Source: Pseudozobellia sp. WGM2
GTDB taxonomy: Bacteria > Bacteroidota > Bacteroidia > Flavobacteriales > Flavobacteriaceae
NCBI RefSeq assembly: GCF_017810075.1
Contig: NZ_JADNYK010000003.1
Span: forward strand, 186,001-250,000
Reading direction: 5' to 3'
Length of the DNA stretch: 64,000 bases
Below are positions 9,638 to 20,428 of the stretch, piece after piece (within the stretch, counting starts at the first letter, position 1; each line of letters begins with the position of its first letter). The position numbers and the translations under genes are program-made. The notes under the pieces were generated by a model that saw only the letters and a list, made by a program, of their open reading frames with translations, did not search any database and was not told the origin of the DNA.

Positions 9638-10903
9638 ATGGAAAGTGTACAGGCCATAAAACAACGTTTCGAACTCATCGGAAACGACCCTAAACTAAAT
9701 CGGGCCATCGAAAAGGCTTTACAGGTTGCCCCTACCGATATTTCGGTATTGGTCACTGGTGAAAGTGGTGTGGGTAAAGAAGCTATTCCGAAAATTATTC
9801 ATTCGCTTTCGCACCGAAAACACGCTAAATATATTGCAGTTAACTGTGGTGCCATACCCGAGGGCACTATCGACAGTGAACTTTTTGGGCATGAAAAAGG
9901 TGCATTTACAGGAGCTACCCAAACCCGTAGCGGTTATTTTGAGGTTGCCGATGGCGGCACAATTTTTCTTGATGAAGTTGGTGAGTTACCGTTAACCACC
10001 CAAGTTCGTTTACTTCGAGTGCTAGAAAATGGTGAGTTCTTAAAAGTAGGGTCTTCACAAGTACAAAAAACCAATGTTCGTATTGTCGCTGCGACCAATG
10101 TAAATATGTTCGAGGCCATAAAACGAGAAAAATTTCGTGAGGATCTTTACTACAGGTTGAGCACGGTAGAATTAAATATTCCGCCATTACGCGAACGGCA
10201 AGGCGATATTCATTTACTTTTCAGAAAATTTGCTTCCGATTTCGGGCAGAAATATAAAATGCCGACCATTCGACTTGAAGACGATGCCGTAGAGCTGCTT
10301 CTCAAATATCGTTGGCCGGGCAACATCCGACAGTTAAGAAATATTGCCGAACAAGTTTCGGTGCTCGAAGAGAGCCGTTCTATTTCTTGGTCAACATTGA
10401 ACGGGTACCTGCCCAATGCCAATAGTACGAATCTACCCGCCGTGGTAGGCCAGAAAAAATCGGAAGGCGACTTTAGCAATGAAAGAGAGATTCTTTACAA
10501 GGTTTTGTTCGATATGAAGGGTGACCTTAACGACTTAAAAAAGCTTACCCTTGAATTGATGAAAAACAATGACGGTGAGAAAGTTCAAGAGGAGAACGAA
10601 GGTCTTATTCGAAAAATCTATGGAGACGATGACGATATTCAAGAGGAAGAACGTTCAGCCTTAGAGGTGCTTCATTTGCCAGAACCTCAATTAGAACAGA
10701 GTTCAAGCAGAGCACAGATTGAGGACAAATACCATTTTGCAGAAGAAATAGAGGAAGAAGAAACCCTATCTTTACAAGAAAAGGAAGTAGAGCTAATCAG
10801 AAAATCTTTAGAACGAAATCGGGGGAAACGAAAAGCCGCAGCTGCTGAACTCGGTATTTCTGAACGAACCCTCTATCGCAAGATCAAGCAATACGATCTT
10901 TAA
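9638..10903 (+). CDS. Sigma-54-dependent transcriptional activator without sensory domain
   Basis: 421 residues. The AAA+ domain starts almost at the N-terminus: Walker A GESGVGKE at 41-48, the sigma-54 contact loop GAFTGA at 88-93, Walker B GGTIFLDE at about 106-113, and the arginine-finger region FREDLYYRL. A Fis-type helix-turn-helix ends the protein (KRKAAAAELGISERTLYRKI). There is no receiver, GAF or PAS domain; instead an acidic low-complexity linker lies between AAA+ and HTH. Activity must therefore be set by expression level or by a partner protein. It is placed directly before lptE (18 nt), an arrangement that suggests a link to envelope biogenesis, although its targets cannot be seen. 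Confidence 0.92.
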   Translation: MESVQAIKQRFELIGNDPKLNRAIEKALQVAPTDISVLVTGESGVGKEAIPKIIHSLSHRKHAKYIAVNCGAIPEGTIDSELFGHEKGAFTGATQTRSGYFEVADGGTIFLDEVGELPLTTQVRLLRVLENGEFLKVGSSQVQKTNVRIVAATNVNMFEAIKREKFREDLYYRLSTVELNIPPLRERQGDIHLLFRKFASDFGQKYKMPTIRLEDDAVELLLKYRWPGNIRQLRNIAEQVSVLEESRSISWSTLNGYLPNANSTNLPAVVGQKKSEGDFSNEREILYKVLFDMKGDLNDLKKLTLELMKNNDGEKVQEENEGLIRKIYGDDDDIQEEERSALEVLHLPEPQLEQSSSRAQIEDKYHFAEEIEEEETLSLQEKEVELIRKSLERNRGKRKAAAAELGISERTLYRKIKQYDL

Positions 10904-10921
10904 TTATAGAAAACAAAAGAA

Positions 10922-11440
10922 TTGAAAATATTTAGAAGCATTTTAATCTTACCCTTATTGGCATTTTGCCTTCAAGGCTGCGGAGTTTATAATTTTACGG
11001 GAGGCAATGTAGGTACTGCAACTACTTTTGCGGTTCCGCGATTTCAAAACTATGCCACACAAAGCCCTGGGTCTACTTTTGAACCGGGCTTAGAACGTGA
11101 TTTCACCTTAGCGCTTCAAGACCGTATTCTCAATCAGACCAGTCTTGATTTGGTGACTTCAAACGGAGACCTTCTTTACGAGGGAGAAATTGTAGAATAT
11201 CGAATCTCGCCCATGAGTGCTACCGCCCAGCAGACAGCAGCCCAAAACCGATTGTCAATGGCCGTAAAAGTTAGATTTTATAACAAAACAAAGGAAGACG
11301 CCGATTTTGAACAACGCTTCTCCTTCTTTTATGATTATCCCGACAATGTTCAACTTTCAGCGGTTAAAGATGAAGCCCTAGAGGTCATTTTCGAACGTAT
11401 AACACAAGATATTTTTAACGCCTCTTTGGCAGATTGGTAG
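10922..11440 (+). CDS. lptE: LPS-assembly lipoprotein LptE
   Basis: 172 residues starting at a TTG codon; no ATG in frame would retain the signal peptide. The signal peptide ends at LQGC with acylated C20, followed by GVYNFTGG, typical of the LptE (DUF/secretin-like) family in Bacteroidota. It would plug the LptD barrel at the outer membrane during lipopolysaccharide insertion. Sequence after residue 50 shows the FEPGLERDFTLALQDRI helix and LLYEGEIVEYRI strand common in the family. Only 18 nt follow the sigma-54 activator and 25 nt precede the next gene, so it belongs to the miaB-secG run. Confidence 0.85.
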   Translation: MKIFRSILILPLLAFCLQGCGVYNFTGGNVGTATTFAVPRFQNYATQSPGSTFEPGLERDFTLALQDRILNQTSLDLVTSNGDLLYEGEIVEYRISPMSATAQQTAAQNRLSMAVKVRFYNKTKEDADFEQRFSFFYDYPDNVQLSAVKDEALEVIFERITQDIFNASLADW

Positions 11441-11465
11441 CGAAACTAGAAGATTGCACCCCTTT

Positions 11466-12377
11466 ATGAATGTAAAAGATTTTACATACTTACTTCAAAA
11501 TCCTGAAAAGGTCGTTACTCCGGTTCACACCAAACAGCTTGGGGATGTTCTTGAAGAGTACCCATATTTTCAAGCGGCTCGGGCATTACATCTTAAAGGG
11601 TTAAAAAACCTTAATAGCTTTAAATACAATAATGCGCTGAAATTAACGGCAGCCTATACTACCGACCGAGATGTACTTTTCGATTTTATCACATCGGCCG
11701 ATTTTTTGCAAAATGCCATTGCCGACAGCATTTCGGGTAAGACGAATACCTTGGCCGAAACAGAAATAATTTCAGAAGAGGTAATAGTTGAGCCCCAGCA
11801 AAGCGACACTCAAGAAAATGAGAAAGAAACCAGGCTTCCCCTTTCTAAAAAAGAAGCAGATACAATTCTAGATCCTCAGCTATTCAAATCAAAAGACCCA
11901 AAAATTGATGAAGAAATAGCAGCTTCTAAAGCGAGGGCAGAGAAAGAACTTGAAATGGGGCAACCCCTTCCTTTTACCAAAAAAGAAAAATATTCATTTG
12001 GGGAGTGGCTTCAGCTTACCTCCTTTGCCCCTACAGGTGATAAAATTGAACCGAAAGAAGAACCGAAATCTATTAATTTTCCGTTAGAAGAAGATGTTCT
12101 TAAAAAGAAAAAGTTCGACCTTATCGACAAATTTATTGCCGATAAACCGAAAATAAGTCCACATAAAGAAGCTCCAAAGGTGAGCATTTCAGACTCGGTC
12201 AAAATTGACAAAAAAGAGCTGATGACAGAGACTTTGGCAAAGGTTTATTTGGAGCAAAAAAAGTACAAAAAAGCCATTCAAGCCTATAAAATTTTAAGTT
12301 TGAAATATCCGGAAAAAAGTGGTTTCTTTGCAGACCGAATTAAAGCGGTTGAAAGAATTCAATTAGATAACAAGTAA
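11466..12377 (+). CDS. Conserved hypothetical protein with C-terminal TPR
   Basis: About 303 residues from the ATG at 11466 (a TTG at 11454 is a weaker alternative). No signal peptide. The N-terminal part (MNVKDFTYLLQNPEKVV, then EEYPYFQAARALHLKGL) is a helical region seen in a family conserved beside lptE and secG in Flavobacteria. The middle is charged and low-complexity, with many K and E. The last 45 residues form a TPR-like hairpin (TLAKVYLEQKKYKKAIQAY...LSLKYPEKSGFFADRI). Function is unknown; TPR repeats and neighbours suggest a cytoplasmic adaptor linked to envelope export. Confidence 0.8.
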   Translation: MNVKDFTYLLQNPEKVVTPVHTKQLGDVLEEYPYFQAARALHLKGLKNLNSFKYNNALKLTAAYTTDRDVLFDFITSADFLQNAIADSISGKTNTLAETEIISEEVIVEPQQSDTQENEKETRLPLSKKEADTILDPQLFKSKDPKIDEEIAASKARAEKELEMGQPLPFTKKEKYSFGEWLQLTSFAPTGDKIEPKEEPKSINFPLEEDVLKKKKFDLIDKFIADKPKISPHKEAPKVSISDSVKIDKKELMTETLAKVYLEQKKYKKAIQAYKILSLKYPEKSGFFADRIKAVERIQLDNK

Positions 12378-12384
12378 GGAAGTT

Positions 12385-12747
12385 ATGAGCACGTTTACCA
12401 TTTTTTTAATCCTTATAATAATCGTCTGTTTTTTGTTGGTTTTGGTCATTATGGTCCAAAATCCTAAAGGCGGCGGATTATCATCTTCTTTTGGAGGTGG
12501 CGGCAGCCAAGTAGTTGGCGGCGTAAAAAAGACAGGGGATTTTCTCGATAAAAGTACATGGACTTTGGCCATACTATTGGTCGTTTTGATTTTAGCATCG
12601 AACGTGGCTTTGAAAGGCAACTTTGGAACCAATGATTCGAAATTGCTTAATGGAGATGATATTGAAACGGTAGTACCTGAAACGGTACCCGAATCACTAC
12701 CTGAAGAAACACCAGCTCCAGCGGCAAATCCGTCAGACAGTTTGTAA
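12385..12747 (+). CDS. secG: Preprotein translocase subunit SecG
   Basis: 120 residues. Helix 1 (IFLILIIIVCFLLVLVIMVQ), the conserved NPKGGGLSSSFGG loop and helix 2 (TLAILLVVLILASNVAL) are the SecG signature. SecG stimulates the SecYEG channel. The C-terminus after helix 2 is a proline- and glutamate-rich tail (PETVPESLPEETPAPAA), longer than in enterobacteria but common in Bacteroidota. Starts 7 nt after the TPR gene and is followed by a strong terminator. Confidence 0.93.
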   Translation: MSTFTIFLILIIIVCFLLVLVIMVQNPKGGGLSSSFGGGGSQVVGGVKKTGDFLDKSTWTLAILLVVLILASNVALKGNFGTNDSKLLNGDDIETVVPETVPESLPEETPAPAANPSDSL

Positions 12748-12768
12748 TTACTGCACAAAACATAACAA

Positions 12769-12806
12769 AAATGCCAGCTTAATGACAAGCTGGCATTTTT
12801 GTTTTA
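12769..12806 (+). terminator. Rho-independent terminator after secG
   Basis: A 12-bp stem, AAATGCCAGCTT (12769-12780) with AAGCTGGCATTT (12787-12798), a 6-nt loop and a T-rich tail. It separates the miaB-secG run from groESL. No CIRCE-type inverted repeat is visible between it and groES. Confidence 0.9.
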
Positions 12807-12891
12807 ACAATGTGTCAGTTTTTAGTGCATGGCATAATTTCTGCCAAGTAGCATATTAGATTAATATTATTTCGAACTAAAAACTAAAAAT

Positions 12892-13170
12892 ATGGCAAAA
12901 GTGAACATTAAACCATTGGCCGATCGAGTACTTATCGAGCCTATGGCCGCTGAGACAAAAACTGCGTCCGGCATCTACATTCCAGACACTGCAAAAGAAA
13001 AACCTCAACAAGGTAAAGTTGTGGCTGTTGGACCTGGAACCAAAGACGAAAAAGTTACCGTAAAAGTTGGTGACACCGTTCTTTATGGAAAGTATGCTGG
13101 CACAGAACTTAAGCTTGAAGGCGTAGACTATCTTATGATGCGCGAAAGCGATGTTTTAGCAATAATTTAA
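12892..13170 (+). CDS. groES: Co-chaperonin GroES
   Basis: 92 residues. Starts [13 protein letters not shown], has the mobile loop around [19 protein letters not shown] and the [22 protein letters not shown] core, all diagnostic of GroES. Caps GroEL during protein folding. The gene is followed by groEL after 114 bp, a longer spacer than usual, with no terminator between. Upstream I see no CIRCE element and no clear TAnnTTTG match (TATTATTTCG at 12865-12874 is the nearest). Confidence 0.98.
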   Translation: MAKVNIKPLADRVLIEPMAAETKTASGIYIPDTAKEKPQQGKVVAVGPGTKDEKVTVKVGDTVLYGKYAGTELKLEGVDYLMMRESDVLAII

Positions 13171-13269
13171 GCTAACACCATTCTACAAAAAACAAAATCC
13201 GAATTCCAAATAAATTGAATACCTCTTAACCGGTAAGCGTATTTAATGTTTGGGGTTTTTAAATTTTAA

Positions 13270-14916
<1,647 letters not shown>

Positions 14917-14940
14917 TCGTTCTTCTGAGCAGTAAACTTA

Positions 14941-14978
14941 AAAAGCGGTTCTAGATTAAATCTAGAACCGCTTTTTTA
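14941..14978 (+). terminator. Rho-independent terminator of groESL (copy 1)
   Basis: Perfect 15-bp stem: 14941-14955 (AAAAGCGGTTCTAGA) with 14961-14975, loop TTAAA, merging into a T run. A close copy lies 266 bp downstream. Confidence 0.93.
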
Positions 14979-14994
14979 TTTATTATAAATCAGA

Positions 14995-15200
14995 TTTTAA
15001 TATTGAATATATCCCCCTCCCTGCCGCCCCCCCCTTCAAAGTGGGAGTATCAATTGTCCCCTTTAGGGGACAGTAAAAACCGAAACGGTTTTTACAGGGG
15101 TGTTTCGTCATTGCTTTCTACTCATTATAATTATTCCTGTCTTTACTTTTTACTACTGTTGGCACGAGCACGGATGCTCTCGCCAGCGGGGGGAGCAATA
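14995..15200. repeat. Intergenic repeat-like block with three hairpins
   Basis: This non-coding stretch between groEL and the copper module has a C-rich start (CCCCCTCCC...GCCCCCCCC near 15012-15034), then two abutting perfect hairpins: TGTCCCC/GGGGACA (15055-15061 and 15066-15072) and GTAAAAACCG/CGGTTTTTAC (15073-15082 and 15086-15095, AAA loop). A third, GAGCA/TGCTC, lies at 15166-15179, followed by a G-rich GCGGGGGGAG. It differs in composition from the surrounding AT-rich DNA. The combination resembles REP-like intergenic repeats dispersed in flavobacterial genomes, but only one copy is in the window so dispersal is inferred. Confidence 0.55.
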
Positions 15201-15208
15201 AGCTTAAG

Positions 15209-15245
15209 AAGCGTTTCTAGATTGAATCTAGAAACGCTTTTTTTT
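15209..15245 (+). terminator. Second terminator hairpin (copy 2)
   Basis: 12-bp stem GCGTTTCTAGAT (15211-15222) with ATCTAGAAACGC (15226-15237) followed by eight Ts. It is nearly identical to the groEL terminator, with one G-C pair replaced by T-A on both arms. On the minus strand it may also help end the copper-module transcript, whose last gene stops at 15259. Confidence 0.85.
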
Positions 15246-15258
15246 CAATAAGTCATAT

Positions 15259-15615
15259 TCAATGATGACCACTGTCATCAGAATTATCTTCACGGTATCT
15301 GCAGCACGGGTGAACACTATTATAGGCATCCTCGGTCGCCTTTAATTCTTTGGTATCATGGCCGACCTCTACAAGTGCCTTTTTTATAATCATAGGATTA
15401 GTCTTTCTTTCATCGACAATCAACGACAATTGATGCGATGGAATATCCCACATGGCATATTTCACCCCTTTTACACCCAATGCCGCTTTTTCAATTCGGG
15501 TTTTACACATGTCGCACTTGCCGTCGACATCAATAGTTAATTTCTTGTTCTTGTCTTGCGCATAGCTTATTGTACTTAGCAAGGCAAGGCTTAAGGCAAA
15601 TACTATTTTTCTCAT
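15259..15615 (-). CDS. Periplasmic heavy-metal-associated (HMA) domain protein
   Basis: 118 residues. Signal peptide MRKIVFALSLALLSTISYAQ, then one HMA/ferredoxin-like fold with the metal-binding pair C34 and C37 in GKCDMCKTRIE. A second potential site, HPCC near residue 103, and a C-terminal SGHH add thiol and histidine ligands. Such proteins are thought to carry Cu(I) in the periplasm. Last gene of the copper module, 19 bp after the TonB-dependent receptor and transcribed with it. Confidence 0.88.
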   Translation of the reverse strand: MRKIVFALSLALLSTISYAQDKNKKLTIDVDGKCDMCKTRIEKAALGVKGVKYAMWDIPSHQLSLIVDERKTNPMIIKKALVEVGHDTKELKATEDAYNSVHPCCRYREDNSDDSGHH

Positions 15616-15634
15616 ATTGATTAATTTTTAGTTT

Positions 15635-17875
15635 TTATATTTTAAATCTAAATCCTGCATAGAACATTCTTCCCATAATTGGGGCGTACACAATAGTGGT
15701 ATCAAAATACGGACCAAAAGGGCCATCACCCCCCAATACCGGACTATCTTGAGTGACTTCGCTTAAATTTTCACCTCCAACATATATCTCAAAAGAATCG
15801 GAAAATACTTTGGTTACCTGTGCGTTCATGTGATTATAGGGAGAAGAGTACGCATCTAAACGATAATTCATCGGATTGCTCGATGTGCTGGGCAATCGCT
15901 TTTCACCAAAACTGTGCAGGGTATAATCGAAACGCCAATGCGCTCCATTTTCCTTTACTTTAGTTTCATACCCAATATTGGCAAAAAAACGGTGCTGGGC
16001 CTGTAACGGCTTTTGAAGCGTACCGCTATTGTAGTCAGTCTTTACATCATAATATTTGTATGCGGTTCGAATTTCGGTACGCGGTAAAATTCTATGGTTA
16101 AGTTCTAATTGAAAACTACTTCCGTAGCTATCACCGTCTAAATTGTAAAATGAAACTTCTTGGGGATTTTCCCAATCGACTACGACTTGATTCTTAAAAT
16201 CCGTTCGATAAAAATCAAAAGCTACTTCCCCAGGGCGCCCTAGAAAAGTAAAACCTTGAAGAAAACTTACCCCATAGTTCCATGCATCTTCAGGTTCCAG
16301 TCCGTAAACACTTCCTCCATCATCTAAAATTCGTATCTCCCTTGAAGAAGCAAAAAGCTGCTGGTTCTCTGCAAAAATGTTCGCAGCTCTTTTCCCCCTA
16401 CCCAAAGAGCCTTTTAAGCTAGCTCGCTCCCAAGGGGTGTAGCGTATATGAAATCTTGGTGTTACAAAAGTTCCTAACCTGTTATGATTATCTATTCGCA
16501 ACCCTGCGGTAAGACTTATTTTTTCCAAGTTGTCATAACCATATTCAAAAAAGGCACCGACCGACCTATCATTTCGAGAATAATCAGCTGTCGTCACCAT
16601 TTCGTCATAACCATCGTAAGCGAAGGTCAGACCTGTTTTAAATTTGTTCTGTGTATCGCCAATAATGGAGTTGAACAATAAATTTCCATAAAGACTTTCA
16701 TGGTCAATATTGTACTCCCGAAAGCCAAAATAAGAATCTTGAATATGTTTGCTGTACGACATCTGAAAACCCATACTTTGAAAGGGGAGCTCAGGAAAAA
16801 CATAACCTAATTTTAAAGATGTATCAAAACGTCGCGTATCAATTTCACTACCCCAAGCATTTCTAGTGAACTTATCCGTCGATGGATCAAAGTCTACCTG
16901 CCCCACTTGCTTTTCATCATTTAGAAATCGCACATTAAAAAAACTTACCCATCCGTTTTCGGGATCTTGATACTGCCATCGGTTCATCACATTTATCTGA
17001 TCCGCCAAAGGCGCATCTAGATACCCATCTTCATTATCATCTTCTTTCTGAGTTCGCTTGTTACCATGAACATACAGACCGGTACTCCATTTATCGGTCA
17101 ACTTCTTATTAAAATGTGTGTTTATTTCGTATCTACCATTTTCATTGGCATACCCGTTTACGAAAACCGCATTATCGGTCAATGGCTTGACCAACTCGGT
17201 ATTTATTTGACCTGAGATACTCTCATAACCATTCACCACACTACCTGCCCCTTTAGTGATTTGTATGCTTTCGATCCAAGTACCAGGGGTAAATGTTAGA
17301 CCATAAGCTTGTGAAGCTCCGCGTACCATAGGAATGTTCTCTTGGGTAATCAACAAATACGGACTTGTCAATCCCAGCATTTGAATTTGCTTGGTGCCGG
17401 TCAACGCATCGGAAAAATTTACATCTATGGAGGGATTGGTCTCAAAGCTTTCCGCTAGATTGCAACAAGCGGCCTTGAGCAGCTCTGCACTATTGACGGT
17501 AATCACATTTTGAGAGCTAAAATATGCCTTTTGAAGTGGTTCTTTCTTCTGTTCGACCACAACCTCTTCCAATTCATTGGAAGCTTTTAAGGAATGATTT
17601 ACGATTTTCGGTTCAGTTACGGTAAGCGTATCCGACTCGAAGCCCACATAACTGATGATCAATCGATCATATTCCTTTTTATAGGGAATATCAAACTCCC
17701 CATTTTGGTCTGTGACCGTACCGGTTTGAGAATTCATCCAATACACGCTCGCCCCAGACAATGCCAAGCCATTTCCAGATGCCACGGCCTCGGTTATCTT
17801 ACCCTTTACTTTTTCTTGAGAAAAGGAGAGTAAAGGCAATAGACTTGTTATAATTACTATTATATATTTATTCAT
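15635..17875 (-). CDS. TonB-dependent receptor of the copper module
   Basis: 746 residues. Signal peptide (about 1-20), a carboxypeptidase-regulatory-like domain (about 20-95, ending SNELEEVVVEQKK), a plug domain and a 22-strand-type barrel ending in an aromatic-rich strand (MGRMFYAGFRFKI). The plug contains AACCNLAESFETNPS and QIQMLGLTSPYLLI, a vicinal-cysteine plug variant I associate with flavobacterial receptors that sit next to HMA proteins and CopA. It imports or senses a TonB-dependent ligand, most likely metal-related. It begins 20 bp after copA on the same strand and is followed by the HMA protein. Substrate identity is inferred only from context. Confidence 0.88.
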   Translation of the reverse strand: MNKYIIVIITSLLPLLSFSQEKVKGKITEAVASGNGLALSGASVYWMNSQTGTVTDQNGEFDIPYKKEYDRLIISYVGFESDTLTVTEPKIVNHSLKASNELEEVVVEQKKEPLQKAYFSSQNVITVNSAELLKAACCNLAESFETNPSIDVNFSDALTGTKQIQMLGLTSPYLLITQENIPMVRGASQAYGLTFTPGTWIESIQITKGAGSVVNGYESISGQINTELVKPLTDNAVFVNGYANENGRYEINTHFNKKLTDKWSTGLYVHGNKRTQKEDDNEDGYLDAPLADQINVMNRWQYQDPENGWVSFFNVRFLNDEKQVGQVDFDPSTDKFTRNAWGSEIDTRRFDTSLKLGYVFPELPFQSMGFQMSYSKHIQDSYFGFREYNIDHESLYGNLLFNSIIGDTQNKFKTGLTFAYDGYDEMVTTADYSRNDRSVGAFFEYGYDNLEKISLTAGLRIDNHNRLGTFVTPRFHIRYTPWERASLKGSLGRGKRAANIFAENQQLFASSREIRILDDGGSVYGLEPEDAWNYGVSFLQGFTFLGRPGEVAFDFYRTDFKNQVVVDWENPQEVSFYNLDGDSYGSSFQLELNHRILPRTEIRTAYKYYDVKTDYNSGTLQKPLQAQHRFFANIGYETKVKENGAHWRFDYTLHSFGEKRLPSTSSNPMNYRLDAYSSPYNHMNAQVTKVFSDSFEIYVGGENLSEVTQDSPVLGGDGPFGPYFDTTIVYAPIMGRMFYAGFRFKI

Positions 17876-17895
17876 TTACTTATTCTATATTTTAA

Positions 17896-20283
17896 TTAAT
17901 CAAGTTTTGCGGTTCTTAACCGCAACGCATTAGCAATTACCGACACTGAACTGAAGCTCATAGCCAGAGCTGCCAACATAGGTGATAATAGCACCCCAAA
18001 AAATGGGAAAATCACGCCTGCTGCTATGGGTACCCCAATCGTGTTATAAATCAAGGCAAAAAACAAGTTTTGTTTAATGTTCTTCATGGTTTTTACACTC
18101 AGCCCATGAGCTTTGACTATACCGTGCAAATCACCTTTCACTAAAGTAATCGCCGCACTTTCAATTGCCACATCGGTACCGGTTCCCATAGCAATACCCA
18201 CATCGCTTTTCGCAAGCGCCGGAGCATCGTTGATTCCGTCTCCGGCCATGGCAACTTTTTTACCCCCATTCTGTAGTCGCTCTACTTCATTGAGTTTATC
18301 TTGAGGCAACATCTCGGCTTTGAACGTATTTAAGTTCATTTCTTGGGCTACAGCCTTGGCCGTACCAGAATTATCACCTGTGAGCATTATTACTTCAATA
18401 CCCTGTTCTTGAAGTTTTTGAATGGCCTGCTTACTGGTTTCCTTAATTTTATCAGTTATTATTACCGACCCGATCGCTATACCCTCGATCGCCAAATAGG
18501 AAACAGTTTTACCCTTCTCCTGTTCTTTGGAAACGATTTTACCCAATTTCTCTGAAACCTCGATCTTTTCATTCTGTAACAGCTTCAGGTTTCCTACGAG
18601 CACCCTTTTTTCATTTACCAAGCCTTTCACTCCTTTTCCACTTACAGAATCAAAATCGGTGGTTTTCAGAAGTTGAATATTCCTTTCCTTGGCATAACTG
18701 ACCGTAGCATCTGCAAGAGGATGTTCACTTAACTGATTAAGACTGGCGATGTACTGAATTATATCATTTTCGTCAAAAGTATCGGACACCCCGACAATCT
18801 TTTCTACCGATGGTTTTCCTTCTGTAATTGTTCCTGTCTTGTCAATAATCAACACATCGACCTTATCCATCTTCTCCAAGGCCTCGGCATTTTTAATAAG
18901 CACTCCGTTTTGGGCGCCCTTGCCCACACCGACCATCACTGACATTGGTGTTGCCAAACCTAAGGCGCAAGGGCAAGCGATAATCAAAACTGCTATAGCA
19001 TTAACCAAGGCATAGACATAGGCCGGCTCAGGACCAAAAATGGCCCACACCACGAAAGTGATTAGAGAAATAAGTATTACAGTCGGAACGAAATAAGCGG
19101 AAATTTTATCTGCCAGCTTCTGAATGGGAGCCTGACTTCGACTGGCCGTATTCACCATTTCTATGATTTGCGAAAGCAAAGTGTCGGAGCCTACCGTTAC
19201 GGCCTTCATCACGAAAGACCGTTTACCGTTGATAGTTCCGGAACTGACAGAATCTCCAACTGCTTTACTAACAGGAAGGGGCTCTCCAGTAATCATCGAT
19301 TCATCTATGGTACTTTCTCCTTCAACAATTTCGCCATCCACAGGAATTTTATCTCCTGGTTTTACCCGAAGCAAATCTCCAATTTCGATTTTATCGATTG
19401 TTATAGATTCTTCTTTATCGCCTACTAAGCGAATCGCCTTATTCGGAGCAAGTTTCAATAACTCCTTTACTGCCGAATTTGTCTTACTATGGGCACGCGC
19501 TTCCAAAACCTGCCCCATTAGTACCAAGGTCAAGATTACGGTTGCGGCTTCAAAATAAACATGAACCGTACCCGAATCGGTCTTAAACTGTGGCGGAAAA
19601 AAATCTGGAAAAAGCATTCCGAAAAAACTAAAAAGCCAAGCAACACCAGCACCGATACCAATCAGAGTGAACATGTTAAGATTCCATGTTATAATAGACC
19701 GATAAGCACGTTCAAAGAAGACCCAAGTCGCATAGAAGACTACGGGAAGTGAAAGACCAAACTGAATCCAATTCCAATAACCGACCGGCAACAAATTGTT
19801 CAAAGGGTTCTCATTGAGCATTTCAGACATCGCAATCATGAAAATTGGCGCCGTAAAAAACAAGGCTATCCAAAACTTTTTCAGTAGTCCTTTATACGTT
19901 TTCTCTTCGGCAGATACATCAGCCTTGGCCGGCACAAGGTCCATACCACAAACGGGGCAATCGCCCGGTTCTGCATATGTTTTATCTCCCTCACAATGCA
20001 TGGGACAATAAAAAAAACCGATACCCTTGAACTCCTTATTGGTTTTTTTTGCTTCAGGTTGACGGTTCGTCTTTTCTGTATGAATGGAATAACGCCCTCC
20101 ATCTTTCTTCAATGCTTCTTGAAGCTTTTTTAGAGCAACCTTATTTTCCATCTCAAGAACCGCTTCCGCTTTCTCTAAATTCACCTCCACACTACTTACA
20201 CCCTTTATCTGGGCCAAAGTATGCTCTACATGGCTTCTACAACCATTACAGGTCATACCATGTATATGATAGGTATATTGCAT
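17896..20283 (-). CDS. copA: Cu(I)-exporting P1B-type ATPase CopA
   Basis: 795 residues. One N-terminal HMA domain with GMTCNGC (C12, C15), then a heavy-metal-binding YHS-like segment with FYCPMHCEG and [12 protein letters not shown] (92-118), eight membrane helices, the phosphatase TGEP loop (332-335), the membrane copper motif CPC (437-439), phosphorylation motif DKTGT (481-485), SEHPLA nucleotide-binding motif (519-524) and [10 protein letters not shown] near the end of the P-domain. These define a P1B-1 copper exporter that detoxifies cytosolic Cu(I). It follows the HYC_CC_PP gene after 145 bp and precedes the TonB receptor. Silver transport is an alternative substrate. Confidence 0.95.
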   Translation of the reverse strand: MQYTYHIHGMTCNGCRSHVEHTLAQIKGVSSVEVNLEKAEAVLEMENKVALKKLQEALKKDGGRYSIHTEKTNRQPEAKKTNKEFKGIGFFYCPMHCEGDKTYAEPGDCPVCGMDLVPAKADVSAEEKTYKGLLKKFWIALFFTAPIFMIAMSEMLNENPLNNLLPVGYWNWIQFGLSLPVVFYATWVFFERAYRSIITWNLNMFTLIGIGAGVAWLFSFFGMLFPDFFPPQFKTDSGTVHVYFEAATVILTLVLMGQVLEARAHSKTNSAVKELLKLAPNKAIRLVGDKEESITIDKIEIGDLLRVKPGDKIPVDGEIVEGESTIDESMITGEPLPVSKAVGDSVSSGTINGKRSFVMKAVTVGSDTLLSQIIEMVNTASRSQAPIQKLADKISAYFVPTVILISLITFVVWAIFGPEPAYVYALVNAIAVLIIACPCALGLATPMSVMVGVGKGAQNGVLIKNAEALEKMDKVDVLIIDKTGTITEGKPSVEKIVGVSDTFDENDIIQYIASLNQLSEHPLADATVSYAKERNIQLLKTTDFDSVSGKGVKGLVNEKRVLVGNLKLLQNEKIEVSEKLGKIVSKEQEKGKTVSYLAIEGIAIGSVIITDKIKETSKQAIQKLQEQGIEVIMLTGDNSGTAKAVAQEMNLNTFKAEMLPQDKLNEVERLQNGGKKVAMAGDGINDAPALAKSDVGIAMGTGTDVAIESAAITLVKGDLHGIVKAHGLSVKTMKNIKQNLFFALIYNTIGVPIAAGVIFPFFGVLLSPMLAALAMSFSSVSVIANALRLRTAKLD

Positions 20284-20428
20284 ATAGTTTAATTTTTATG
20301 GGAATAATATTGAAATCTGGTCTGTGTTGAAAACTCGAAACCTCAAAAATCAGGAAGAGCGACTACACAGAACACGTAAAGCCCTTCATCTCATAGAGAT
20401 GAACGACACAATAGGAAAGCTTGTAAAA

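Noticed and set aside
12807-12891. CIRCE or HrcA site upstream of groES
   Set aside because: I looked for TTAGCACTC-N9-GAGTGCTAA and found no recognisable match on either strand.
20385-20403. TTCATCTC/GAGATGAA hairpin between copA and the HYC_CC_PP gene as terminator
   Set aside because: The 8-bp stem has no T-rich tail on the minus strand; it may be an mRNA stem but evidence is too thin.
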